The position numbers were made by a program, and so were the translations under genes. Below the pieces are notes generated by a model. It made no database searches and had not been told where the DNA came from. It saw only the letters and a program-made list of their open reading frames with translations. DNA of 64,000 bases from Acidimicrobiia bacterium (lineage in GTDB: Bacteria > Actinomycetota > Acidimicrobiia > Acidimicrobiales > SKKL01), in assembly GCA_041676705.1 (NCBI GenBank), contig JBAYRL010000008.1:11727-75726 (forward strand), given 5' to 3'. Shown piece by piece: positions 1 to 8,354 of the stretch (the stretch's first letter is position 1; each line of letters begins with the position of its first letter).

Positions 1-602
1 ATGCCCAGGAGTTGGCCAAGGATTGCAGTGCCTTCAGCTTGAGCCTCAGGTTCAAAACTGACCCAGCATTCAGCACTAGTACTTAATTGGCCTATCGTGG
101 GCACAAACACGTTGAACGCCCGATCCCCTAACCACTCGACAGTGGTCGTGCCTATTGACACTGAGGCGGAAGACGCCTTGAGGGCATTGAGAGAAACGAG
201 TTCCGCAGTTCTAGGCCCTGCAAGTAGGATTGCGCCTGCAGAATTCCCAGGTAGGTTTGGGTCGAGAAGCCGGACAAAGCCCGGCGTGACAGCATCAAAG
301 GTGAGGCCCACCCCGAGTGGCCCTACCGATTCTCGACGTATAGATTCGACCGCCCCGGAGGCAACGACACCTTTCACAGCGGAATGAAGTCCGTCACAAC
401 GTCGAGAATTGATACCACCCGACGCAATGGTAATATTTCCACCTGCCGTAGCTAGCTGCTGGCGAGCCACTTTCCGCTCTTTCCGTGCACTAAGTTCGGT
501 ATTTACAGCCACTGAAGCAACAAGCGCACACAGTATGAACGCGCCAACATACACCGGATTGCGCGAAAATAAATTTGATATTCCTTCCCGCGCCCACCTC
601 AT
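1..602 (-). CDS. MacB/FtsX-like ABC permease, N-terminal part (runs off window)
   Basis: The frame stays open from an ATG at 602 to the window edge, so the 3' end is missing. The first ~200 residues show a short cytoplasmic start, one membrane segment at about residues 14-33 (NPVYVGAFILCALVASVAV) and then a long soluble stretch, the layout of MacB-type permeases (one helix, periplasmic core, three more helices). Sequence identity to MacB is not obvious, so the call leans on context: the start overlaps the stop of the adaptor gene as ATGA (602-599), and an ABC ATPase and a lipoprotein lie upstream in the same operon. It would form the membrane channel of that transporter. Family call inferred; reality of the gene is well supported by the coupling. 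Confidence 0.65.
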   Translation of the reverse strand, partial: MRWAREGISNLFSRNPVYVGAFILCALVASVAVNTELSARKERKVARQQLATAGGNITIASGGINSRRCDGLHSAVKGVVASGAVESIRRESVGPLGVGLTFDAVTPGFVRLLDPNLPGNSAGAILLAGPRTAELVSLNALKASSASVSIGTTTVEWLGDRAFNVFVPTIGQLSTSAECWVSFEPEAQAEGTAILGQLLG

Positions 603-1519
603 TGCGAAGAATGACAGCTCGCAACATCACCGAGTACCCATGGATTGAACTGAATTGTTTCACCTATGAGGTCGTCACCTGAATCTAAATATGCTGTGCC
701 GTTTGAATCCTCTTTTACTGCAACAACGTGATATTCCAAACCTTCTGATTTTAAGGTAGCCACACATGTCTTACCGCTCTGATCAACAATAAGCGCTGAC
801 GAAGGAACCATCACGAAAGACTCTCGCGACTCAAACGTTATTAACACCTCGACCGAATCTGGTTCATTGCGCAGAGCATCAATAAATACCAATTTATCCG
901 CAATAATTTCCCAATTAAAACGGCCTTCATTAACGACGACATCGATAGATTCACCGCTGTCAAACGACAGAGATGCTATTCCCGAGACCCGACCAAGTTC
1001 GATGGGAATACCAGCCGCATTCACCACTCGCAATCTTTCAATTGACGGGGTCGACTGCAGGATTTGTTCGCCAGTAACTAACTGTGTTCCCAGGCCAAGC
1101 ATACTACCAACCTGAAAAATTGACTGCGTTCCCCATATCACATAACCAGGTCGAAATACGCCATCACGTTCTGGGAATCCGTTTTGCGCTTGAAACTGTT
1201 GAATTTGACGCCGTAACGAGGCTTCTGAATCAACATAATCTAATATTCGAAGGTACGAAGCAACAGCCTCAACATCACTACCGCTTTGATTGCTAGCTAT
1301 ATCGCGGTACAGAGGCACAGTGCTCGGAAAATAACGAATTGTGCTGTTATCAACGTCAAATATTGCATCACCTCTGGAGAGTTCATCGCCCACCTTGCGG
1401 TGCACGCTTGTTACCATTTGTGAACCACCGCGCCATCGAAGCGTTTCTCCTGGCACCCAAGACAACTCGATTCGGCCAGCCACTCTGGTAGATATCAGGC
1501 CATCTCGTACCGTTCCCAA
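599..1519 (-). CDS. HlyD/RND-type periplasmic adaptor, body (anchor separated by in-frame stop)
   Basis: The 306-residue reading frame from a TTG at 1519 holds an adaptor-like protein: a beta/lipoyl-like start (VGDELSRGDAIFDV), a peptidoglycan-binding-1-like helical hairpin (GSDVEAVASYLRILDY, then IQQFQAQNGF), and a C-terminal beta domain (FVMVPSSALIVDQSGKTCV) typical of membrane-fusion proteins in actinobacterial ABC exporters. It should connect an inner-membrane permease to the cell wall. The same frame continues upstream past a TAA (1540-1538) into an ATG at 1648 that encodes the missing signal anchor, so the original gene was probably 599-1648. The TTG start has no clear ribosome site. 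Either the gene is disrupted, or the base is wrong, or a soluble form is made. Its stop overlaps the permease start (ATGA). Confidence 0.7.
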   Translation of the reverse strand: MGTVRDGLISTRVAGRIELSWVPGETLRWRGGSQMVTSVHRKVGDELSRGDAIFDVDNSTIRYFPSTVPLYRDIASNQSGSDVEAVASYLRILDYVDSEASLRRQIQQFQAQNGFPERDGVFRPGYVIWGTQSIFQVGSMLGLGTQLVTGEQILQSTPSIERLRVVNAAGIPIELGRVSGIASLSFDSGESIDVVVNEGRFNWEIIADKLVFIDALRNEPDSVEVLITFESRESFVMVPSSALIVDQSGKTCVATLKSEGLEYHVVAVKEDSNGTAYLDSGDDLIGETIQFNPWVLGDVASCHSSQ

Positions 1520-1537
1520 TATCGGTACCGGTTTCGT

Positions 1538-1648
1538 TTACGAAGCAATGTCACGAAATGTTGAATCCGCACGAACCACCAACAAGGCCGAAAACATCAC
1601 CATGGTGATACCCACGATGGATAGTAAAACTGTGGCGTTGCGCTTCAT
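1538..1648 (-). pseudogene. N-terminal signal-anchor fragment of the adaptor, ended by TAA
   Basis: ATG at 1648 overlaps the TAA of the upstream ATPase gene (TAATG), the coupling expected for a real start. It encodes 36 residues: MKRN, a hydrophobic helix (TVLLSIVGITMVMFSALLVV) and a short polar tail, then TAA at 1540-1538. The next codons in the same frame (TKPVPILGTV...) run straight into the adaptor body. A single-base nonsense change or a sequencing error explains this best; no frameshift is needed. Confidence 0.7.
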
Positions 1649-2262
1649 TAGAATGGTGCCGAAAGGACCGTTGGAAATTTCTGGGCGACAGACATATCGT
1701 GGGTCGCCACTACGACCGCTGTTGAGGAATCCACCTGTAACATCAGGTCTGCCACTAACATCGAATTCTCCTCATCGAGCTGCCCAGTCGGCTCATCAGC
1801 AAGCAATAACTTAGGCGAGCTAACAAGTGCACGAGCGACACAAAGTCGCTGCAACTCTCCCCCCGATAAGTTTTTTGAAATATCGAGCTCCCGCCCTGCC
1901 AAACCAACCTTAGCGAGTTCTAACCGAGCTAATTGGCGGGCCTTCTTGCCTCCTTGGATCGGCAGGACACCGATAGCAACGTTGTCTACAACGCTACGCC
2001 GTAAAATTACCGGATTCGTTTGGTGGATAATGCGAACTTCCTGTTGCTTTGGCCTGCGAACACTACCGTCAAAAGCGGCAAGGCCACCTCCCAGCAGTGC
2101 AAGAATTGTAGATTTTCCCGAACCAGACGGACCTACAATCGCGATTCGGTCGCCTTCGTGAACGCGAAGATTTAATGCGCGAAACACCCAACCCCGTGAC
2201 TTGTAGCAAACCGAAACGTCACGAAGCTCAGCAACTAACTGGTTCTTGTTCGTTCCATACAT
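1648..2262 (-). CDS. ABC transporter ATP-binding protein, MacB/LolD type
   Basis: A 204-residue cytoplasmic ATPase with all ABC motifs: Walker A GPSGSGKST near residue 45, signature LSGGELQR, Walker B LLLADEPTGQLDEENS and an H-loop in ATHDMS. The ADEPTG-QLD form is typical of the LolD/MacB/FtsE subfamily, which powers lipoprotein release or efflux with FtsX-like permeases rather than substrate import. It is slightly short (usual 220-240 residues) because the C-terminus stops soon after the H-loop. The start at 2262 lies 28 bases inside the preceding lipoprotein gene, and the stop overlaps the ATG of the adaptor anchor (TAATG). With the adaptor and permease it would form a tripartite exporter. 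Confidence 0.9.
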   Translation of the reverse strand: MYGTNKNQLVAELRDVSVCYKSRGWVFRALNLRVHEGDRIAIVGPSGSGKSTILALLGGGLAAFDGSVRRPKQQEVRIIHQTNPVILRRSVVDNVAIGVLPIQGGKKARQLARLELAKVGLAGRELDISKNLSGGELQRLCVARALVSSPKLLLADEPTGQLDEENSMLVADLMLQVDSSTAVVVATHDMSVAQKFPTVLSAPF

Positions 2263-2762
2263 TCTGCAAAGATATCTGGATAATTAGATTGCACAATAGA
2301 TATCAACTGTTCTTGAGGGTAGTTCGAGATATCAATACCATTGCTCTTTGCACACTCCACAATTTTTCGAGCTAGATCTTGTTGCTCAACCCGACTTGGG
2401 ATGTTCGCTGAAGCGTAATAATCATAAATTCGATCAAGGTGCTCAGCCTTACAGGCCTTTTCTATTTCTGGACCGTTTTCGACTGCCGAATAGCCAAGTT
2501 CAGTAATAACCTCGTTATTGTTTACGACCCGTAGGCGCGCAGTGTGAGGTACAATCCCGCCGTCTTCCATGCAACTGATGACCCTTTGAAAAGCTGCCTC
2601 CAGCTCGGCCACAGTGACTTCACCATCTCGAAGAGCTTCGCGCTGAGAGACTGGCACATCGTCAAGCGAACGTTCATGCGCATCGCTACGAGTAACGCAC
2701 CCTGCCAGAATAAATACGGCCAGAAGGGCTATACCTAGACGGCTCAACTTTTGACAGTTCAT
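2235..2762 (-). CDS. putative lipoprotein of the ABC operon
   Basis: The ATG at 2762 gives a 175-residue protein with a clean lipoprotein signal: short basic start, hydrophobic core and lipobox LAGC, so Cys22 would be lipidated. An upstream in-frame start (2819) would put 19 residues before the signal and is less likely. The mature part is rich in Glu/Asp, has paired cysteines (ISCMEDGG, EKACKAEHL, VECAKSNGI, AECMERTR) that look like a repeated helix-Cys pattern, and no catalytic motif I know. Its end overlaps the ATPase gene by 28 bases, so it belongs to this transporter operon; it may be an outer-face sensor or accessory protein. Function unknown. Confidence 0.75.
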   Translation of the reverse strand: MNCQKLSRLGIALLAVFILAGCVTRSDAHERSLDDVPVSQREALRDGEVTVAELEAAFQRVISCMEDGGIVPHTARLRVVNNNEVITELGYSAVENGPEIEKACKAEHLDRIYDYYASANIPSRVEQQDLARKIVECAKSNGIDISNYPQEQLISIVQSNYPDIFAECMERTRTS

Positions 2763-2900
2763 TTCATTCACTAAGCAAGTGATGGACCGTAAGCAGGTCG
2801 CCAAGTCTCGGACTTTCATCCCAGAATTGACATTAGGCTTACAGCACGTCAGGTTATCACTTGTCTTTGCCAGGCGCCTCGATTGTACTGAGACCTGGCC

Positions 2901-5900
2901 TTACGCAGCGTCGGCTGGCAAGGACGGCTCAGATGAAACCGAGTCATCCGGGTTTCCGCTACCTGAACTTCCAGGTTCGCTTTGGCCATCGGTGCCACTA
3001 CCTCCTGCGCCAGCACCGCCGCCCGAACCCGAACTTGTACCATTTTGTCCGGCAGAAGCGGCCATCGCCGCCTCGATCAAACGACGAGCCTCGTTAACCA
3101 GACGTTGATATTCACCCAGTTCACCCCGAGTCAATGCAGCATCGGCACGGCTCAAGGCGTCACCGGCCTGCTCCAACAACTCGGACACGGTGCCCGAAGT
3201 ACCGGGCTCGGAGGGCTCAACATCGCCAGGCTCATCGGGCCCATCCGAGGGAGTACCGCCACCAGGCTCTTCAGTTTCAGTATCGTCATCGCCCTCAACA
3301 AAACCCGGGTCTTCTTGAGTCTCTGGCGAAGAACCGGGGAACAGCTCTTCTAACGCCTCTTTGAGTGACCGTTCCATTGCGATTCGATCACCAGAAACCA
3401 CAATCACATAGCGCAGCTCGGGCACCTGCGTTTGTCCCGATGCCTCGGTATATAGCGGTCTAACATACAAAATTGAATTCTCAATTGGTACCAAAATGAG
3501 ATCCCCGAGACGAACCTTTGATGCTTCACGGTTCAACAGGTTCAACTGAGGCGAAATCTGCGCGTTCGACTTTATGTTGGCATTAACAATGCCCGGCCCA
3601 TCCACCTCGGTACCTGGCATGACGTAGGTAATAAGACGACCGTAATCATCTGGGTCAGACTTTGCCACCATGAAAGCTCGCAGCTCTTTACGCTCATCAT
3701 TTTCCGAAACTGGCACAAACGACCGCTGAATCACAAACGACTGTTGGTCTTCACCAGGCAGCTTCATCATCAGGTAATAAGGCAGAATGCGTCGTTCCCT
3801 AGTCCGCCCGGTCGATTCCCCCGATTCTAAAGTGATGTCGGTGGTACCGGAATCAGTTAGTGATGAACCTGGGTCTTGAGCTACGTTCCAGGCCTTTTGC
3901 TTCGAATAAAAATCGGCCACGTCGGTCAGCTGATAACGACCCCACATGTTGGTTTGCACCGTAAATAGGTCTTCCGGGTAGCGCAGGTTCTGGCGCATCT
4001 CATCGGGCATTTCGCTCATTGGGGAAAACAACGCCGGGAAAGCCTTGGCATAGGCAGCAATGATGGGGTCGTCTTCATCAATAATGAAAAGCCGCACGCT
4101 ACCGTCATAGCCGTCAACCACTGCCTTCACTGAGTTCCGCACATAGTTGAACGAGTGGTCGAGCCCACTGCCGCGTTGCAGCTGTTCGCGATCGGCTTGT
4201 TGCGCATAGGGATAGCGATCGGTGGTGGTGTAAGCATCCACCACGAAAGAAACCCCACCTTCCATCACCACGGCGTACGGGTCGCCGTCGAAATGAAGGA
4301 ATGGTGCCACTGCTTGCAAACGTTCGCGCACGTCACGGATATACAGAATCTGCGAATCAGACTTAATGTAATTCGAAATCAGCGGGTTGTAATCAGCGAA
4401 CCGCAAAGCGAAAGCAGCCCTGCGTATCCACGAGCCCATCTTCACCCCGTAATCGCCGGTATAACGGGTTACTTCGGATTCTGCTGGGGCTCCGTCTTCA
4501 CCAATCTCACTAATGTCGACTTCATAATCGATCTCTCGACGATCGGTGTTCACAATGGCGAAATCGGAAAGGTTCTCACCAAAATAGATCTGTGGACGAT
4601 CGATTTCTCGCCCGATCAATTCATCGCCACTAACTGGAATATTACCCACCACAAAACTTGGCCGACCGCTGGGGTCGATGGCATTCGACGGAGCAATCAC
4701 CAAACCATAACCATGGGTGTAGGCGAGGCGCTTGCCTTCCCAGGAATCAATTGGCACACCACTGGGGTTCAACTCTCGAGCCCCAATAACCACCTGAGTT
4801 GGCTCACCATCAATCGTGTAACGGTCGACATCGAGATCGTTAAAGCGGTAGAAACCAAAGTCGGCCTGCAACCGCTGGAAAGTGTCGTTCACAATTTTCG
4901 GGTCAACCAGTCGAATATTACGAATGGTGTCTTGGTTAGCCTGAATGTCTGCAGCGGTTAAATTACCGTCGTAATCAAAATCGTAAACCTCAACATCGTC
5001 AAGGCCCATGGCGGCTCGGGTGGCCGTCATATTCCGTTGGATATAAGGCGCTTCCTGCGTGGATTCAGCCGGTTCAACCTTGAAACGCTGAATAAAGGCC
5101 GGATAGATTCCCGACACCACAATCGACACAAACGCCCACAGACCAACTGCCACCGCTGGCAGCACCCAACCCCGTCGTTTGATGTTGTAGAGAAAAAGCC
5201 CGGCCGCGAAAATCGAGATCAGCAGTAAGAGATGGATGGCTGGAAGCTGGGCGTTCACATCGGTGTAACCAGCACCGTCGACAGCGCCACGGCTAGAGAA
5301 GGTGAGTTCGAAGCGATCGAGCCAATAACCAGCTGCCCGCACCAACGCCAACACACCCAACAACACTGAGATGTGGGCTTTGACCTGAGGCGTCACCCGA
5401 TCAGATCGCAGTTGAACTCGAATACCACCGTTCACGTAATGTGCCGCTACCGACACAATAAGAATGATGATAATGGCGGCAAACAACCAGCTTGTCAGGA
5501 ACGATAAAAACGGTAGTTTGAAGACGTAAAAGCCCACATCGGTGTGAAACAGCTCGTCTTTCACCCCAAAGTCAGACCCGTTGCGAAACAAAATCCATGC
5601 GTTCCACTGCGTTGCGGTGCCAAGCCCCGCGATTAGCGCAAACGCCAACGAAATAGCGGCCCGCACCAAGTTGGTTTTTGAGCCTATGGCATCACGGTAT
5701 CGGTCGATCAGTTCGTCTTCAGGGCTGGTGGCTCGAAATCGAGGCGCCAAATGATCAGCCACCCAAAGATTCAGATACATGAGCACGAAGAAAGTGCCCG
5801 TAAAGACTGTGGCTAGCGCTACCTTGGCGCCCACCACGCCCTTCCAAACGCTGGAAAACTTAAGGGCATCAAACCATAAATAGTCGGTGTAGAAGCCAGC

Positions 5901-6017
5901 GATTCCTCGCAGCGACGTAGTTAACATGAACAAGGCCACCACTACGGCAACCAAGATCATTCGTCCACGATTCGAAGTTCGGGGTGAACGTCGGGGCATC
6001 TGGGAAGGGGGACGCAT
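2901..6017 (-). CDS. UPF0182 family large membrane protein
   Basis: A 1038-residue protein of the UPF0182 family (COG1615), common in actinobacteria and without a settled function. The first ~330 residues hold about seven membrane helices (for example MILVAVVVALFMLTTSLRG and a helix ending LLLLISIFAAGLFLYNI). A large extracytoplasmic part follows, with family-typical segments such as RNMTATRAAMGL and YTHGYGLVIAPSN. The last ~120 residues are an acidic and then Ser/Gly-rich low-complexity tail. It starts 11 bases after the stop of the DivIVA-domain gene and so ends the Lon-like / DivIVA / UPF0182 operon. Start chosen at 6017; a second ATG six codons in (5999) is possible, and neither has a strong ribosome site. 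Confidence 0.92.
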   Translation of the reverse strand: MRPPSQMPRRSPRTSNRGRMILVAVVVALFMLTTSLRGIAGFYTDYLWFDALKFSSVWKGVVGAKVALATVFTGTFFVLMYLNLWVADHLAPRFRATSPEDELIDRYRDAIGSKTNLVRAAISLAFALIAGLGTATQWNAWILFRNGSDFGVKDELFHTDVGFYVFKLPFLSFLTSWLFAAIIIILIVSVAAHYVNGGIRVQLRSDRVTPQVKAHISVLLGVLALVRAAGYWLDRFELTFSSRGAVDGAGYTDVNAQLPAIHLLLLISIFAAGLFLYNIKRRGWVLPAVAVGLWAFVSIVVSGIYPAFIQRFKVEPAESTQEAPYIQRNMTATRAAMGLDDVEVYDFDYDGNLTAADIQANQDTIRNIRLVDPKIVNDTFQRLQADFGFYRFNDLDVDRYTIDGEPTQVVIGARELNPSGVPIDSWEGKRLAYTHGYGLVIAPSNAIDPSGRPSFVVGNIPVSGDELIGREIDRPQIYFGENLSDFAIVNTDRREIDYEVDISEIGEDGAPAESEVTRYTGDYGVKMGSWIRRAAFALRFADYNPLISNYIKSDSQILYIRDVRERLQAVAPFLHFDGDPYAVVMEGGVSFVVDAYTTTDRYPYAQQADREQLQRGSGLDHSFNYVRNSVKAVVDGYDGSVRLFIIDEDDPIIAAYAKAFPALFSPMSEMPDEMRQNLRYPEDLFTVQTNMWGRYQLTDVADFYSKQKAWNVAQDPGSSLTDSGTTDITLESGESTGRTRERRILPYYLMMKLPGEDQQSFVIQRSFVPVSENDERKELRAFMVAKSDPDDYGRLITYVMPGTEVDGPGIVNANIKSNAQISPQLNLLNREASKVRLGDLILVPIENSILYVRPLYTEASGQTQVPELRYVIVVSGDRIAMERSLKEALEELFPGSSPETQEDPGFVEGDDDTETEEPGGGTPSDGPDEPGDVEPSEPGTSGTVSELLEQAGDALSRADAALTRGELGEYQRLVNEARRLIEAAMAASAGQNGTSSGSGGGAGAGGSGTDGQSEPGSSGSGNPDDSVSSEPSLPADAA

Positions 6018-6028
6018 AGCTAGAGAGC

Positions 6029-8308
6029 CTATCTATTCACAGGGACGAGCAAGCAGCAACAACGGGAATGAGCCGGCGGATGAAGATGGCCAGTGGGGAA
6101 CGCCTCCCCTTTGATCAACACTCCAGCCAAAGCGTTATCTTCACCATCGGGGCACGGGCCTAAACCATTATCGTTCAACCAAGCCACACTCGCCGATTCG
6201 GGCAGAGCGTAGAACACCCCGCGGTTGAAAACCGCATGAGAAGTTGCCGCTCCCATGGCCTCCATCTGAGCGCGCCAAGGTCGAAAAGCCGCCCTAATCA
6301 GCTCGGAAGATTCGTCTTCGTCTAAATCATCGGTCAGTTCACCCAACCGGTTTCGAAGTGGCACTAAAAACCCGTCCACTAGCTCGACCGCTAAATCAGC
6401 CAATTCTTCCGGCGGCACGGGAAGGCTGGGGGCATCGCTAACATAACCGTCGGAGCTGGCGGTCTCGACGGCAAATTCTGCTCCGGCCTGGGCGATTTCG
6501 TTCAGCACTGCAGAAACCACAGCCACGTAGGCCAGGCGATGCTCGTCTATTGTGCCCACAACAGCTTCGGGTCCTTCTTTGGCGAGCAAGCGACGAGCCA
6601 GGTCCATTTTGTCGTTCTCATCGTCCGACAATTCACGCTTCAACAAGCTGACTAAACGCCTCGACAGCCCCTCTAACGCCAGGTCACGTAGTTCGAAAAA
6701 CCGCTCCGCGCTATCGGGGTCGTCATCATCACCGGCACCGGTATCATCACTACTGCTGCCACTAACGTCGTTTCGGCCGTTATCGCCGCGGCCAGGCTGG
6801 TTGCCTTCGACGTCATCAGACTCGCTGCTGTGGCGATCTTCACCCAGTTCGTTGGGCGTTTCTGTCGGGAAAGGGGCTTGCGCACGCAACCTGGCAAAGA
6901 GACTGTCGATTCCAGCCTCAAGCTCGGCATCCTCCGTCTCAAAATCTGAATCGTCGCTTAAAGCCACTTCACTAGTGGCTAGGTCGTCGGGGGTGGGGCC
7001 ATCGTTTGAATCGGCTTCACCGTCGGCTTCGACGTCTTCCAAACCAGGGTCAACCGCGGGCTCATCAAGTTCAGTTACAGCCGTCTCACCAAGCTCAGTT
7101 ACGGCCGTCTCATCGAGGTCGACCACCTCAACATCGTCAAGAGAAGTGTCGGCCTCGGCGCGAGCCACCATGTCATCCAGCACTGCGGGGGCATGTTCCA
7201 CCAGCGCCGACTCAACTGGGTGTAAGCCCGCAGCTTCAAGCTCGGCATTGTCGTCAATCGCTTCAAGCTCAGCATTGTCGTCGATTGCTTCAAGCTCAGC
7301 ATTATCGTCCGCCAAGAGCGGCACCATCTCAGAGGCCTGATCGGCTTCGGGCGAACTAACTTCCTGGGGGCTCAAAAGACCTGCCATTCGAGCCAGCTCG
7401 ATTTCGGCTTCAACCTCTTCCACCGAAGCCGCCTGGGCTTCCGAAGCGGCCCTGCGTGCTGCACTCTCGGCCGCCCTGCGGGCCTCGGGCATAGCCACTG
7501 CAAGCTCGTTCGTGGCTTCATCTAAAGTTTTTCGCACCACGCCGTAAGCCTCAAGCAAACGTTCTCGAGCCGCGCGTAGCTGTTCTAGCTGCCCCCGCGC
7601 AGCATTTCGCCGTTGCGCCAAATCAGCCAAAATACGTTCCCGGACCAGCTTGGCCTCGGCCACCATTTCACGCCCTTGACGGCGCCCCTCTTCGACGGCC
7701 GCTTCAACCTCAGCATCAATCTCGGCTAAGCGGGTTTCTGCCTCTAGTTCTCGGGCTTCGGCCCGCGCCTCTGCGGACTCACGCAGTGCGGCGGCCTCGC
7801 TACTTGCTTCCGCCACAATCCTTTCCGCTTCGGCATTGGCCTCGGCCAACATCTTGTCGCGGTTGGCCTCAGCTTTTTCAGTGATGGCAGCTGCCACGGC
7901 CTCGGCGTTAGCGGAACTTGAGCGTTTTAGTTCGTCGGCTTCCTGTGTCAGCCGCGTAGCTTCCTCTTGGGCTTCACGAACTAATTGGGCGGTACGGGTC
8001 TCCGCCTTGGTACGAATCTCATGCGCAATGCTGCGAGCCGCATCCAAAATCTTGGCGGTTTCTTCACCCAGCATGGCCGTTAAGGTGGCCTCGTCGGGAG
8101 ACTCGGCCTGCGAAGCACGAAGTTCAGCCGCTTCCAAGCGCTCTTGCAGCAACGCTTCCCGGTCAACCAAGGCACGCATCTCAGCACTAATTCTATTTAG
8201 GTACGCTCTGACTTCTGTTTGGTCAAAACCTCGAAAAGAACTCGAAAAATCGCGTCGTGCAATTTCTTCGGGAACGAAGTCTTTGCCATCAGAAGAAAGA
8301 GACACCAT
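6029..8308 (-). CDS. DivIVA-domain coiled-coil protein with MuF-like Cys/His C-terminus
   Basis: The start is ATG 8308 (or GTG 8305, better spaced from GAGG); a longer frame to 8452 would run into the upstream gene. The ~759 residues fall into four parts. Residues ~12-45 are a DivIVA membrane-targeting domain (DFSSSFRGFDQTEVRAYLNR). Up to ~330 is an Ala/Glu/Arg coiled coil. Then comes a ~200-residue acidic linker with tandem repeats (DDNAELEAI three times; ELGETAVTELDE). The last ~200 residues form a helical domain ending in a Cys/His cluster (GPCPDGEDN, then GEAFPTGHLHPPAHSRCCC). That ending resembles the C-terminal metal-binding-like motif of phage Mu gpF/SPP1 gp7 head proteins. DivIVA proteins mark poles and septa, so this could be a scaffold for wall growth. 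It lies between a Lon-like protease and UPF0182. Confidence 0.85.
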   Translation of the reverse strand: MVSLSSDGKDFVPEEIARRDFSSSFRGFDQTEVRAYLNRISAEMRALVDREALLQERLEAAELRASQAESPDEATLTAMLGEETAKILDAARSIAHEIRTKAETRTAQLVREAQEEATRLTQEADELKRSSSANAEAVAAAITEKAEANRDKMLAEANAEAERIVAEASSEAAALRESAEARAEARELEAETRLAEIDAEVEAAVEEGRRQGREMVAEAKLVRERILADLAQRRNAARGQLEQLRAARERLLEAYGVVRKTLDEATNELAVAMPEARRAAESAARRAASEAQAASVEEVEAEIELARMAGLLSPQEVSSPEADQASEMVPLLADDNAELEAIDDNAELEAIDDNAELEAAGLHPVESALVEHAPAVLDDMVARAEADTSLDDVEVVDLDETAVTELGETAVTELDEPAVDPGLEDVEADGEADSNDGPTPDDLATSEVALSDDSDFETEDAELEAGIDSLFARLRAQAPFPTETPNELGEDRHSSESDDVEGNQPGRGDNGRNDVSGSSSDDTGAGDDDDPDSAERFFELRDLALEGLSRRLVSLLKRELSDDENDKMDLARRLLAKEGPEAVVGTIDEHRLAYVAVVSAVLNEIAQAGAEFAVETASSDGYVSDAPSLPVPPEELADLAVELVDGFLVPLRNRLGELTDDLDEDESSELIRAAFRPWRAQMEAMGAATSHAVFNRGVFYALPESASVAWLNDNGLGPCPDGEDNALAGVLIKGEAFPTGHLHPPAHSRCCCLLVPVNR
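7233..7310 (-). repeat. 27-bp tandem repeat, three units, coding
   Basis: Units begin at 7233, 7260 and 7287; the first two are 27 bases and the third is cut at 24. They differ by only a few bases and encode DDNAELEAI/A on the minus strand, in the acidic linker of the DivIVA-domain protein. Nearly identical DNA suggests recent duplication, and copy number may vary between strains. Confidence 0.85.
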
Positions 8309-8354
8309 TACCTCAATGTTAAGACGTGAAGACCGACGAGTGGCGACAGCAAGC

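Noticed and set aside
1538..1540. Selenocysteine or pyrrolysine readthrough of the adaptor stop
   Set aside because: The codon is TAA; those recoding systems use TGA and TAG. Mutation or base error is simpler.
4155..4961. 268-codon plus-strand open frame opposite UPF0182
   Set aside because: Antisense to a conserved large protein; the translation has no recognisable domain and the frame is explained by codon use of the real gene.
6029..6160. Prophage remnant suggested by the MuF-like C-terminus
   Set aside because: No terminase, portal, integrase or attachment sites are near, and the domain is in frame with a DivIVA start.
6552..7340. 262-codon plus-strand open frame opposite the DivIVA-domain gene
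   Set aside because: It is antisense to the acidic repeat linker and consists of Ser/Ala-rich low complexity that mirrors the Glu/Asp/Ala codons. No family, no ribosome site.
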